From Ciona intestinalis (lineage: Eukaryota > Chordata > Ascidiacea > Phlebobranchia > Cionidae): a DNA stretch of 64,000 nt. Of the stretch, positions 46,783-61,000 are shown one piece after another; the stretch's first letter is position 1, and every line of letters starts with the position of its first letter. The stretch lies in contig NW_004190369.2 of assembly GCF_000224145.3 (NCBI RefSeq), forward strand, positions 124,001 to 188,000, written 5' to 3'. A program made the translations under genes and the position numbers. A model generated the notes under the pieces. That model did no database searches, had not been told where the DNA came from, and was given only the letters and a program-made list of their open reading frames with translations.

Positions 46783-49700
46783 ATTTCAAACGGCATTTTC
46801 CAATTAATTTACTCGTTAATCAAATTCACGTCTCACCTAAATTCCAGAATCCGTAATACCTTTAACTATATTTCCATAAGTAATTTGCCCGTGGTTTCTG
46901 TAAGCCACAACGTTGATTGTTGACTTCGTGCAGCTGCCACTGTGTAAACCGGCTTTCAAAAATCAAGGGGCATAAATTACATGGACGTGATTTGCCGTAA
47001 AGAGTTTGTTTCAATTTGCTGCGGACCAATATAGGGACGCCACTGTTACCTCTGACGACCACAACGATTGGCAGCGTTCAGTTCAACGCTCACTAATCGG
47101 CGTCCTCAATACTAGTGAGTTCTCCCTCAACGAAGTTCAAATACCGCTGGTTGATTACAGCCGATTTCGTTTCCATATCGCCCCGTACACCTGTGCACAT
47201 TGTAGGAATTAATAACCTGTCCAAGCACGCATAAACTGTGATAAGGAGTCGGAATCCATAACGGCAGTCGATTTCAGGAGCTTCATTCGATAAACAGCTA
47301 ATTGCCAGAGTGTTGTTTTCCTACGCAGTTATATACGCCCAAGTTATCGACAAAGCCTACAACCGAACGTGCCCTTTCTAGGTTTGTGGGCTCAGGTTCC
47401 ATCCACCGCCGTCGTAGTTGTTTCAAGCCGGGATTAATAAATACGTTTTTGATCGGGTTCGTTTCAAAGTTAGAGTGCTCGGTCTTGTCTCTGAATTTGG
47501 ATCTCGGCCAAATCCGCCATTAAATCTGTCTCCGGATCCTGATGTGACGGATTTATGACTGGTGAAAGTGTCGCTACTCCGTTCACGCAGGTCAGCGACC
47601 GACAAAGCTGTATTGTGATTGCAACCGTTAATTTTGACGCGCCTGAATGAAGTATTTGAAGGTTTTATTTGCGTGCATGAATTAAGATTTTTGTGTGTTT
47701 AAATTATTCTTGAGATTTAGGTGAATGTTGGAATACTTGGGGTTACATCGCTCTAAAATCCTTAAGTATCCCTTCCATTATGCTAGATTTAAACACTCAT
47801 GATTAAAATTTTTGCAGCCCATGCTAGGTTGTTTATTTATCCGCTTTATCGTCTACTTTGTTTGTGCTTGGCCACCATTGCTTTGAAGAAGCGCAGAGAT
47901 TGAATAGGTGGCCATATAGTGTAGATAGGTCAGCGTATGTTTACCGTTCGACATTTGATTGAGTGTTAATTGCGATAACGAAGACAAATTGGCCTCCAGG
48001 TGTTCTACGGAAATCGTTATTTTACAATACGCTGTATCAGAACGATTTGTCACAGGTGTATTCATACGGTAGGCAAAAGTATGGACGACTAACCAAAAGA
48101 GAAGAGGGTAATAATGTTATTAAAGGTTTAGGGAACATATCTCTGTAATGTGCGATACGCTTATGCTAGATTGCATATAAATTAAAGGCAAAACATAACG
48201 ATGTCCCTATCATCTTAACCAAAGCCATGGAAATTTTATAAAGAGTATCGATATTACATTGGTTTTAGCTTTAAACGCAAGCTCATTAATCCGAGATACG
48301 ACAAACGTCTTTGTTTTATAAGGCAGGTAGTTATTTTGATCGGAAAAGTTGATTTGCCAAATGGTAATACATTTGTTGAATAGTAAGGTTTGGATACATT
48401 AGCTTAAAGCCACGGTAGCTTGATTAATATTATAAGTTTACTAGAACGGCGATTTGTGGTGCAATATTTTAATTGCTTTGCGATCTAAACTAACCATTTG
48501 TTTGGGAGCTCTGGTCTAACAAATTCAAAGAAAATTTAGATATTTTTATTGCCTGATGTTATGTGATCATTCACCTTTGATTTTCGTCTAGCCATTCAAT
48601 TGGGTACGTATTCGAAACAAAATGGCGGCATGTCTGCGGTTCTTGTCGTTTCCAAAATCACGACCGTATGCTGATTTTTTGTGATTTATGGTCAACAACC
48701 ATAAACCAGGATTTCCATATGCTACTTTAGTGGATTATGACGTCCTTCGTCGTCACAATCAATCATTACGTCAGCAGCACGTACCTTAAATTTGAATTCA
48801 CATTTAATTTTGAAGGCGAGGCACACATAGGGACGGTTAATCAGGCGCTTACGACGTATATTACCCCACTATACGACTCTACCATCACGTACAGCAAGCC
48901 CCCCTTCTTAATAAAGCTATTGTTCTTTTGAAACAGGTGTCTCGTGTTTACCATATAGAGATTCCCCTTGATAAGTATTGACCCACCATCCAATAGAAAA
49001 CGCATTTATACAAGCAGATTGCGCCATGACGGTTAAACCACAACGTTTAGGAAATTTCAAGGGCCAATCAAACGGAAATAAATTAAAAACAAATGTTTAA
49101 TTTTGGCCGAGGTTATTTTTAAAACGAAAACAGATTTCTGGCTGTTTTAAATCATTTTCATTTTAGCCTAAGCGTCCGGAATGCTATTCTTAGTAATCTG
49201 CTTACTCATAAACTGATGATCAAAGTAATTTACTTTTTCCGATAAAAAAATACATTAACCCAATTGGGCAGTTTGAAGCCAACTTGTTTTGGTGCCTACC
49301 GCTAAACTGCTCCCTTGACGTAATATTGAATTAATTTTGGCAATTCCGATGCCAGATTAGCTCGTTAATTATTCGCCGTTTGCCGATTCCGTTTATCGAC
49401 TTATTGCGGCGTGCTGACAACTCCTGTCGTCCTGCATACATTGGGCAGAAGCGCACTTAAACTAAATCAACCGAGGAACGACGCTCTTGGGAATTCCCGG
49501 CGGGCGAGCGCAGCTCCAAATCCCGCCGACAAGTTTACGAACGCCCGATCTCCGGCCTTTTGAAGGTCAATTTAGCGCGACTAATTTAAAAATCAATACG
49601 CTAGCCATTGGGCAAGCAACGATCGCCTTAATTGGGCAATCGGGCAATATATTTGTTCGCATTAGGTGAAAATTTTCAGTATTTGAATCGATAGAGTCAA

Positions 49701-52586
49701 GCTGGCTTTAATTAATTAGTTTTTATCCAACTGAAGGCGTTTAAGCGGCTAACAGGCTTCACAGCATATACGCTAAATTGTTTAACCGCATTTTGTATAT
49801 AAGGTTTATTCCTTATATATCAATCAAATGTTTTTTTAACAATTGTAAGTTTCAAACTGTTATACCTGATCTGTCTATTTAAAAACATTTGCAAATTACG
49901 ATAAAATACATTTTAAAATGAAACAAATTGCTAAACATGGTCTTTTTATCTCGATACGTTTGTTATTACGAGAAGAGTAAAATAGGCGCTGTCTGTACAC
50001 TACCATGCATGTATTACTAACTATATAGATTAGGTTGGGGTAAGTTCATCCATTAATATTATTTTATCGCCCCATGTAACTGTTTCTTCACAAAATAGCG
50101 TTGTACTTGTTAAAAACTCAATTAGTAAATATGGGACTCTGATCCCAACGGTATCTACTTTACCCGCAGTGATGATGTATATCATGTTTTAAAAATGTTT
50201 TGATTTGGGTTTGCAAACAAAAGTATAATTTTGTTTCCACTTTCCTTTGTGACGTGTTCGTCAGGTGACGTCACTGTATCAATTCTTACGTCACTTAGCA
50301 ACAGCTCTGTTGGTCGTCGTTTCCGCGACCATTGTTACAGCGCAGGTTATTCCTTTCGTTTCAATGTCGTTTGTTACGTCACACTTGCAACGGAAGACAA
50401 ACACAATGGCGAGTGTTAGGCAACAATGAGCAAACAATAACAGTAGCACCTGATGCACGAAATACAACACGTGTGCAGACCAGACAAAGGTCATACAGCA
50501 GCGGCCCACGAAAGCTCGTAATCGTTGTTTAACGAACATCTTACATAATTACCTTAATAAGCCTTAATTGCTCGCAAGGCAAGACATACACGGGTGGATA
50601 TTAAGATAAAATTTGAGCGGTCTGTCTCAGATTACATTTTAATTTTCCGGGTTTTTAATTAATTGTTGTCTTGATATAAAAGAATTAGAGTCGCAATTAC
50701 GAGGCTTGTGGTGTGGGAGAGATGCTTAAATTAAAATGAATTTACAAATTAGGTGAGATATGTATTTTTATATAGCTATAATTGCCTGATTCAATTTAGC
50801 GTAAAGTGACTCCCGATTTAAAGGCTTTTGACCGATTTAAAAAATTTAAAACGTAAACGTTATTAAATAAATTTCTTATGCCAGTCTAATGTCCATTTTC
50901 TTCATTCAGAATGATATATTGTGCTGTGGAGTATAAGGTAATTACCATTAGCACATAGTTTCTCATATTTCCTAATCTTGTTTTGAACAATTCACAATAC
51001 TCCTTTAGAGTCGTTATGATATGCTTATATAAGTCTAAAAATATATTTTTTTGGCTGAATCGGAAAAATAGAAAATGGAAATATAAACAATTTACCAAAT
51101 AGTTTACATCTAACAATAAAAATGAAAGCGTCTGTGACGTAGCCGCGCGAAACAATTCACGCTTCGTTACGTCATAATCAATTAGAGTGCATGAACTTCT
51201 CGCTGTAGGAGCTAAGTGGTAGCAGCGGTTGACACGATTATGGATGTTACTTCCCCACCCTGACATTGCAATCAAACATATTAGTCCCTATAAGCACGGC
51301 GCTAATCCTACTTAACTTTGCCGATACAGATAACATAATCCAAAGCTAGAGTTTGCTGCATTTACATGGGCTCTGCAAGGCTACGTGTTTTATATGAGCT
51401 CTATAGAATGTCAGATTGGTAAAATAAGTTTTAATATTGGAGTTTATAAACCAAACCGTTTACCAACAAGTTCGCGTTTACGAGTGAAGGACTAACTTTA
51501 GACAGGTTCCCTAGTGTGCCTTGCCATACGACCTCAGATCATGTGAAATAATATACAGATCCGGTAGATAATACCACATGGGTAAAAACACATCAAGTAG
51601 ATTGCCCTTTATACGAAGCAAGTTACCACGGATTAAATGTTATATGGAATATAGTGCGTTATGAAAGCTTATGTTTTATTACTCGAGCTCAGTTTATTTT
51701 AATGAACCAATCACGCACAAATGAATGTTCGCGGTGAGTTCAAATCGATTCCACCAACCAGAATTCCTTCATCGGAACCTCTGTGACGTCACAGAGCCGC
51801 GTGTTCGGTAGGAAAGTGAGACACAGCGGGATCGCGCTCTCTTCCGGCGCAGCGTCGTATCGCGCGCACAGAAAAACGCCAGTAAAGCAATAAAATGAAT
51901 TGAGCATACTAACATCATTACATTAGTCACTATCGCTTTTCATAGCAACAAGTATTCAATATTGTATTATGGTGATATTGTATCAGTACAAACTGAAAGC
52001 AGTTTCTTACAATTATCAGGAATTAAACCGTTTGCGATTTTATAATTATTTTTGTGAAAAGTTTTTTAATTATTTTTGTGGAAAGTTAGTGTTTAGTTAG
52101 ATTTAGTAACAAATATTCAAAATTGAAGTTTACGTAATAGAAAATTGGATTAATAGAAGATAAGCTTGTTCGGTCGCGCTTCTCATGTGTTTGATGTATC
52201 GTTCCCAATTAACAGATTGCAAGGCGAAAACAGAAGTGTGACGTCATAATTAGAGAACAAACCACATGGCGGGCAACAACAGACCTTCAGACGAGAAAGG
52301 TTTAGTTGGAAGTAACTCCGTTACAGCAGTCAGCTAGTTTTGTTGAAAGCACCTTAATGTTTGTGAATTTTGAATTACGAATATTTGTTCTCTAATTTAT
52401 ATGTTTTATATTTTTTTTTCACATCTATAAAAGTTTATAATATTTTTTGCAATAATTATAGTTCATAATAATTTTTTGCATTAAATTTTTGCTTTTTATA
52501 AAGTTTTTTAGTTTAACTTTTATTTATTAATAAATAACTTTCTTTTAGCTTCTATCGCATTGAACCTTTGATATTTAAGATTTAAA
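46783..52586. other. Long gene-free interval upstream of the MNX gene
   Basis: No exon or transposon with defined ends was recognised in about 5.8 kb. This is unusual for a window so rich in repeats. Several moderately GC-rich patches occur (47000-47600, 49380-49640). The 129-codon minus-strand frame at 50886-51275 has no recognisable features. The interval is a reasonable place for cis-regulatory DNA of the homeobox gene, but that is inference. Confidence 0.4.
50266..52246. promoter_or_regulatory. Three perfect CRE sites (TGACGTCA) upstream of MNX
   Basis: The palindrome tgacgtca occurs at 50266-50273, 51784-51791 and 52239-52246, the last about 340 bp 5' of the MNX start codon. It is the consensus for CREB/ATF-type bZIP factors. 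The same octamer or near matches occur elsewhere in the window (for example 2794 and 19686), so chance or unrelated function is possible. Confidence 0.3.
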
Positions 52587-55500
52587 ATGATGCTAAGTAC
52601 TTCAAAGTCAGCTCTGGTCGATGTATTACGTGAGCGGTTACGTCACGCAAATGACGTAGGTAGTCAACAGAGTTACGTTCCACTGGAAGAGCGAACCTCA
52701 GATTCAGATGGCGACCGGAAATCTGACTCCACTCCTCCGCCTTTCCTTGCTGCCTCTCCGACATCGTCTTTCGGACTCAGCTCCCCGGGAAGACGAGCAT
52801 CGGATCCCCGCAAACGAAGCCCCGAAACCCCGATCCACCAGAAATCAGACTCAACAGAAAACGTCCCGAAACGAGCCAAGTTTTCAATCGATTCACTTCT
52901 GGCGTCTGACTCCAAACCTCCAACCGAGCGATCCAGAAATGCTCATGAACTCTACTTCAACGAATGGAATCGTACAGAAAGAGGAACCCCCAACTACCAA
53001 TACAGCCCTTCCAAACAAACCCCAAGATTCCTCTCAAACTTCCACCCATCCCAACAAACCGAAATAAAAAATGAAACCTCTGCTGAAACCAACACAAGCG
53101 ACACTCAACCCCCAGTGTTGCCGCGCAGCCATATTTATCCCTACTTTCCTATCAACCCATTCCAAAACGGCATGACTAGCATGCAGAACTTGAATTCTCC
53201 ATCTCAGACCGCTCCTCTTGCTCCCTCCTCCCCCTCCTCCCTCTCTCCAATCTCATCCACGTCATCCTCCCCAAAACCCTCCATTGGGGGAACTCCGCTC
53301 CTGGAAGAACCAAGATCACCCACATCTTCCAACCTTCAAGACTTCAGACACGACGCCCCATCACTTGGTATCTACCCCGGGGCTTTCCCTCACCCCATGC
53401 AAATGCATCAGGGTTTTCCTCATACGATGGGGGCTCGTTTACCCAGCTTGCCTTTCGCGGCTCCGTTCGGTGGCCAACCCTTCCGTCCTCCATTCAACAT
53501 CAACTCCTTCCCACTCTCATGGCTGAGGAACGACGCGGTCCTCAGGAGCTTGACAGAATTCGCCGGTAAGTTCATTTTATTTAGTTGATTTATATTGATG
53601 CGTTTTATTGTATGATGGTTATATTTTGGACTATAATATGAATATTAGGGAAGGTGTATTCGCTATCGCGCCTATGTTTAGTAGGTTAGGGTAAATGATT
53701 CATGGCTCTTTAATTTATAAAAATGTGACCGCATATAAGTTGCAACTTAGTAAAAGTGAACGTACACCCGACAAATAATGCACACCTTTATCACTGCTAC
53801 AAATTATCAGCAAGCGCTACAGACGAATCGCTGTTAACTTCTATACAATAGCAACCCATCGTTCATTTTCCATGTCACTACGGAAAACAAACCTTACCGA
53901 TCTGTCGCAAATGTTTTACAAAACGTTGTTAAACAATACGTTACCAGCAGAGATGCCAATACTGTCTGATTACTTAATTCCAACATATCACCAAACTGTC
54001 GAATTGCTTGCCCGCAGCATGAGCGCACTCAGTACGCTATACCTTGATTAGTCTACCTTATGTTACACAACCTTATGTTACGAGACGCAGCGACACACAG
54101 TGATATTATACGCATTTTCAAGCGATTAAAAATATTATTAAGTTTATTAACATTTTTATAAAAATAAAAATACCTAACAAAGTAAAACAAAAAACAAACC
54201 CAACCCTTATAGGGACAATTAACGTATTTTAGAAACAGTTGCGATAAATAGTATAACACACAAAATGGCAAACATGGGCACACTTTTGCTGGGAACGGGA
54301 GGTATAATTTTTGATTATGCAAGACAGCCATTATCGGAAATAGCTTTCCAACACACACATGTGTTTTGCTCGTTAAGTAACCACTGATCGTTACCAAGTG
54401 CTGTGTTTACAAACATCGAACCGGAAAATTAACAAGTCAATCTTTAACTGGCGATAGTGGCAAGATAGCAGCCACGTTTCTTTGTGGGTGTTTGTCGCTT
54501 GGTTAGCTGGCTAATCTGGCGTATGTAGCGATATCAACTCAACATATGTCCCGGTGTGTTGTACAGGGCGCACACTTTCCTTTTGTTTGTTTCGAGGTCG
54601 ATAATTCTGAATTAAATTGATTGAAATATCAAGACAATATTTTCACGGTAGAAGCGGACATTTAAACATTGCATAATGCTGCTGTGTTTCTATATCAGAT
54701 TTCCCAAATTTAAGGGATTTAGGGACCTTAAGTTTAGGTCGTATAAGTTGTAATATGACAGTGTATTATGACATATACCGTTTTTTAAGTATATTTTTTT
54801 ACAAACCATAAAAACAAAAACAACTTAATCAATGTAATTTACATATTTTGAAAGAAAATATTTTAACGTTTAAATCTGTTCATATTTCAAACCCAGTACA
54901 CGGAACTTGTTTTAAGCAATAGCAATAGACAGTTTATAATGTTGATTCGCCTAGTATGTAATCTACTGCTGTGCGCAAATACTACCACCACCAGCAACGA
55001 CGAATGGTACTCGTAATGGTTTTGAAAAATTGTACAATTTTTTGCATGCCTTAATAGTAAATTGCTATTATGGCCATAATATATAAACAACTTGCATTCT
55101 TTACAGCCCACCCTGGTTTAATGAACCGATCCCGACGTCCTCGTACAGCTTTCACCTCCCAGCAACTGCTTGAACTTGAACGACAATTCAAACTGAACAA
55201 GTATTTGTCACGACCAAAGAGATTTGAAGTTGCCACCACGCTTCAATTAACCGAGACCCAGGTAATATATATAAACATCTCATAAATAAGTTGACATTTA
55301 GAGCAAGCGCAGCATATTATATATGATGTGTATAATGTTACAGTGCAAGTTGTACGTCTGTATATGTCTTTTTTCCCATTGCTTTATTTATTTATTTGAA
55401 TCCAGTAACGGTATTAATTAAAACAACAAAGACTTTGTAATAACCCCAAAATAAAAACCTACTTGGTATAATAACCACACCAAAATGTGACAAAAATTCG

Positions 55501-55785
55501 TTGAAAAGTACTAAGTATAGTAAATGTACTTATAAAAAATACAGACTTTCTCGTATATTTTTAGGTCATCGCTTCCTTACATTAATCCAAATTCTATGTT
55601 ACATGGTGGTGCTATAATACGTCAACAGATGCGGATTTTGCCCATTTTAGCCCAATTCTTTATATTAACGGTCATGTGTTTATTTTCAGGTCAAAATCTG
55701 GTTTCAAAACCGCAGAATGAAATGGAAGCGAAGCAAGAAATCCAGAAGCTCAGGTTCATCGTCGAGCCCGACTAAGGAGCAGTAA
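52587..55785 (+). CDS. MNX: MNX (HB9-class) homeobox transcription factor
   Basis: Three exons, 52587-53565, 55107-55261 and 55690-55785, giving 409 residues. The homeodomain (about 335-394) reads [34 protein letters not shown], then [16 protein letters not shown]. The block [17 protein letters not shown] is characteristic of MNX proteins. Recognition-helix residues are Ile47, Gln50, Asn51 and Met54. The second intron falls between homeodomain residues 44 and 45, a common homeobox intron site. FSIDSLL at 99-105 matches the Engrailed-homology-1 type repressor motif found at the N-terminus of MNX relatives. The rest of exon 1 is Pro/Ser-rich. [11 protein letters not shown] (about 312-322) may correspond to a conserved pre-homeodomain patch. 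Two successive ATGs open the frame; I chose the first. In chordates MNX acts in motor neuron and endoderm/notochord-related development, mainly as a repressor. The C-terminal tail after the homeodomain is very short. Confidence 0.93.
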
Positions 55786-56054
55786 CATTAACATTTCTTT
55801 TACTCTTGTGAAGTTCAAAATATCCGAAAATTTCCGAAGTTTCCCGAAGAAGGAAATAGGCAGCTTTTGTGACATGAACAGTATCATTTGGTGTTTCAAA
55901 CTTTCTTTAGAATGTTATAAGTCTGCTATATGGTTGTATTTCACTGTGTTCAGTGTACACAGGAACTTGTCTTTTTTTCTGACGCTACTTTTCTCATTCT
56001 GGTTTTTCTCTCGATAATTATTTATTGCAGTAATATATCGTTGTAATTATTTAC

Positions 56055-56060
56055 AATAAA
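56055..56060 (+). other. Likely MNX polyadenylation signal
   Basis: AATAAA about 270 bp after the stop codon, before the first downstream repeat. Chosen by position and motif. Confidence 0.5.
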
Positions 56061-56100
56061 CGCAAAAAGAAAAAAAAGCAGAGTATGTGTGCGGTTGACC

Positions 56101-57550
56101 CGTGTCGTGATATACTTATTCCGACTGGTATATTTGTCATGTTGTATTTGTGCCTTATTACGCACACGACGCTACTGCGTCTGCGCAGTAGGTCGGAACA
56201 AATAAAATAAATACCTAGTCCAAATTTAATACAAACCTTCGTGTTAAAAACGTTCCAGACACGACGTTTACAAGCTGGAACTTTAGTTTTTGATTTAAAG
56301 TCAGCAGAACTGAGTTGAGTATGTTATTTGTACACTACAAAAAGTAAACACTATAGTAACAAACTTATTTTAGATTAGTTAAACAAAGATATTCTGCTTA
56401 ATTTACACACTTTTTTTCAAACAGGATAGTTTACATATCCTATATTTCTCATCCGTTGTAAAACTACTTGCCTCAGATGATAAATATGCTAAATACGAAC
56501 TATATTCTTTGTCTTTGCTTTACAAAATAAACAATAATAATAAAGCCCAGAGGCAAGTGTAACAATGAAATGATTCGGGTGTTTATTACATTGCTGGTAA
56601 TCATCGGTCAGCATGTTATGTCTGACGTAATCAGACATACCGATGTCAACAGGTTAGATAGTAGAAATGTATCTTAAACGGTGGAAAATGTGTTTAGTAA
56701 TCTTTTGCCCCGAAAAAATTTTCAACTGATTCGCAAAGCCCCAGGTATACAAACATATCAGTCGGAACGTTTATATCACGACACTGGGAGCTATTGAGCA
56801 TGCGCCGCGATGCAACTGCGCATGCGCAATAGGTCGAAAAGTCCGGGGAAAATATAACTTAATTCGTTTATTTTTTAATGGGAATAACACGTTAGTGACC
56901 TACATAAATGTATGCCAAGTTATAATTACGTAAAAATATTTATATTTTTTAATTTCATGTAACTATGCTCCAACCCAGCGGTCACTAATGGGTTGTCCAA
57001 ATTGTAAGCCCTATCAAGTAAAATCATACATAAAGTTGAAAAGTATGGAAACTCGTAAGCACACCAGGATAAAAATGGTGCCAATACTACGCTCTCTGAC
57101 TGCGATGCGGTGTCGCGGCACCGCTCGCAAGAAGGCCTTAAATGGGCGTTCCGGGTGTTGGGGTAATGGGCCAAATCTGGCCTAAATGTCAGGTCCTAGA
57201 CAAGTACCTATAACGCATATAAACAATATAAAAAATAAATAACATATTCAAGGCTGGATTGGTGAAAAATTCGATAAATATGTTTTTTTTTATGACGAGT
57301 ATTATCATTTATAGGTATAATATATTTTTTTAATTAAAAAAAATATTTTGGAATCAGTACCGCTGGGCTCCAGTTAGTAACGTTTTATGGCGTCGTGTCT
57401 AAAACGTTTTCAACGAAGAGTCGTAATAAATTTGGACCGGGTGGTCATTGTATTTGTTCCGACCTAAAACGCATGCTCAGTAGCGTCTCGGTGCGTGCGC
57501 AATAGCGCCCGGTACAAATATATCAATCGGAACAAATATATTGCGACACC
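56101..57550. mobile_element. Rearranged TIR elements of the gtgtcgtgatatattcgttc family
   Basis: The left edge (gtgtcgtgatatacttattc) and the right edge (aatcggaacaaatatattgc then gacacc) are inverted versions of the termini at 9950-11013. A third terminus lies internally at about 56757-56800 (cggaacgtttatatcacgac), so at least two copies are fused or nested. SINE fragments occur at about 56970-57010 and just downstream at 57550-57660. Confidence 0.5.
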
Positions 57551-58050
57551 GGGGCAAAGGGGCTAGCGCACCTACCTGTTACCCAAAAGGCCATTGATTT
57601 AAGGCTCGGCGGTGATACCATTAACACCTGTATTACTGGTTTGGGCAAGTCATGAGTTCACAGGACATACGCATTGGTGTAGTATTCCAAACGTTATGTG
57701 CAGTTTATGTGCTTGGCGCATGCATTTATGTATGAGTCCAGAATCTTTGTCAGTGTAAGAGGTTTTGCTAGTGTTCTATTGGTTACACATAATAATAACA
57801 GAATTATAGCATTGTAAAATTTCTTACAGATGCAGTATTGTAAGCCGAAGTGTTTTTTATCTCACTAACTGCTGCCCGCGTATTTATTAAAACTCTGGAC
57901 CTTCATCGTATGTGTTTTAAGCTTGAATTTTAATTCCATAGTTTCGTTTATAAACAAACAGAAACTTACCGCCGAGTTTGTTTTTGAACAATTTTGGTGT
58001 AAAAAAGATTGTTCTATGGTAATTTTTTGAAACATGAAACGGGTCTGGAT

Positions 58051-61000
58051 ATGACAGTAAGTATGGAACAAGATGACGAATATATAAAACAACTCGAAGG
58101 AATATTCAACGAGTTTAGAGACCATGATAAAACAGGATTGAACGAAAGTCAGTTGCAAGGATTATGCAAACGGTAAAGTTTTGATATGATAAAATGTAAC
58201 GTATATTGTGCCACATTTACAAAATTGAATAAAAATTTCCAATTACAGTGTAGCATTTTATATGTTTTCCCAACAAACTGTTTAAAACATGTAACTTTAC
58301 TGATGCTCATCAGTTCTTCTATTTTGTATTGCATTATTGTTCTATTTACAAAAATACCATTAATGGTGAACTTTTATAGGTTTGTTGTAGTTGTAATATT
58401 CTGCATGAATGTTATAAGTAATGGTTTATTTTATTTTTATGCTGTTCAGGTTGCAACTTAATGACCAATGCATTGAACGAATCTTCCATCTTTCTCTTCC
58501 AACCGACCATAAGCCAAACCCTGACTTATGCCATGTCTCCTTCGAAAGATTTTGTGAAAGTTTCGTTGCTGTGTTAAGCGAAGTGAATGATGATGTCAGC
58601 ATAGATGATGATGATGATGATGATGTCATAAAGGAACCTCAAGTAGAAGGTAACTGAAGTCTGAAATAGTAATACATAAATCAAGTGTCAAGATTTTTAG
58701 CCATTAAAAATACATTTCTTAGATCATATCTTTTATATCTTTGCTATTTTGTTCAAGCATATCAATTTAGCGAATGTCCATAATTCATATGAAGCAACAT
58801 TAAACATTTTAACTGATTTCTGTGATCTTTTACTTTTTTCTGCCAATATTGGCAATATGCGAGGTGTATATAATGGCTGTCGTTTTTTGGCCATTGGAGG
58901 ATCAAGTAAGTTTCTTTCAATATAAAACTCTCTACCAGTATTGGACAAATACATATATTCCAACCACTCAAAGCACTTACTTTTTTTAAAGAAATTCTTA
59001 AGTTTGTTTTGCTACTTAAGCTTGCTTTATACCATACGTATAGGTTTGATGTTAGTTATAGAACTAAGCATTTATGTTGTTTATGGCAGAGATGAAGCCA
59101 AGACTGGTGAGAGGGGGAAGGGCTTATGGGAGAAAATCTGTTCCTCACATTCATGCAAACCTAGAAGAAGATGTTAATTATTCTGTGGATGATGAGGGGC
59201 AAGTGAATGATAGACCCGCTACTGTTCAATGGTACGTGGCATGCAGGTATTGGGGTATTGGGGTTAATATGTCTATATATATAATAAGTAGGAGTGTGGA
59301 GAGTGGTTTAGTAATGTAATTCCAAACTACTGTACAAGTATGTTGTTTTCAGGCCAATGGTATTCTGTGTGTGAGGTGTCTTATATTTGATTTAGACACT
59401 TTATGTCATCTTAGTTATGTGGCACATTAGGTTTGATTGGTGATATGCTGTATGATTTTTATTCACATCTTGAACTAGTTCTGATTTAATTTTTGACTAT
59501 CATAATGTCATTGTGATGTCTTTTTCTTTTACCCGCTTCTTAATTTTGGATGATGTAACTAAAAAAGACAAATAACATCTAGTATTTTTATATTCACCTT
59601 ACAGGTCATCTGACATTATGATTTCATCAGATGAAACAGAGCACGACAATAATCGCTATTATGATGCGGGTTATACTGAAAATGGGACTTACTTTGAAGC
59701 CAATGGATTAAACCAACCTTTGAAAATTCCTATTAAAGAAAAAAATGAAAAGAAATTTCGTAAAGCTCTGCTGTCAACTGATAACAATGTGGGTTGAAAT
59801 TAGATTACCAGCATTCAGAGTCATTCAGGCAAAGATGAAAGCTTTGTATAGTAGTGTAGGACTTAAGTTATGTACTAGGATTACCTTAATAAATCAAAGT
59901 AATGGTATGAACAACAATTCATAATGACTTAATTGTAGTTGTAGGCAAGTAGGCAACTATAAAATTAATATTGTTTTTCAGCAGTATATTTATCACTGTT
60001 AGTTTAAAAAAACAAAAAAAAGCATTATACAAGTTTGGTACCAATTTCAAAATATTACAATTTGTGTGGTAACAACAGCAGTACAGCAATATACAAATGC
60101 TTTAACGAATAATTTGCCAATTCTTCCACAAGTTATAACTTATAACATTCCGCCATTTAAGCTACCCAAAGAATCGATAATTTTCTAAAATGAGATATAC
60201 CGAACAACTAAAAAAGTATACCGTATATAATGTACTGTACCTTATACAACCATATTTTCCAGGATTCTTTGAATGACTTTTCCAGTGCAAGTGTTATACT
60301 GAATGAAGTGAATAAGGGAACATTCTTCTCTGCTCTTGATTACGATAACTCAGGTTCTGTTGAGTTAAAACATGTATGTGAGTTATGGAAGGAAGCAGGT
60401 GTGGAAAACCCTATGTTAATACTGGAGGTATATCTGTTCAGTTGGTTTTAATTTATTACACGTACTTGTAGTCTATATTGGACATATTGCGAACCTTTAA
60501 ATTTATTATTCTCTATATATTTTATGTAAACTTTATGTTATCTTGTATTACCTAAGCTATTATTTGGAAGGGTACAAGTCCGGGGTAGGCTATATTTCTT
60601 CATTTGTTCATGTTTTACTAGACTTATAATCTAACAAACCAGATGGTAATTTATGTGGGTAACTGAAGTTTGAACTTTCACTATATTATTGTTGCAACTA
60701 ACACTTAAATAAATATATATTTATCTAAACCTGTTAAAATTCCCTTTAAAAAATTCTATTGTGCCTTTTTTGATAACTCAGAATTAATACATACACTATA
60801 CAGTGTGCTGCTCTTTTCAACTATTAAATGCCCATTGTCAAGTTTAGCGTATGAAACCAAACTCACATATTGAATATAACAGGCTCTTGACTTTGAAGAG
60901 CCATATTTAGATGGTCACCAGCTTTCAACAGTCCTTGAAAAGGAAGCTCTCTCCCTCATACCAACAGTAACAGGCAACATGGATCTATGCTCCAACACTG

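Noticed and set aside
50886..51275. 129-codon minus-strand frame
   Set aside because: No domain, signal peptide or family resemblance; the length is plausible by chance in AT-rich DNA.
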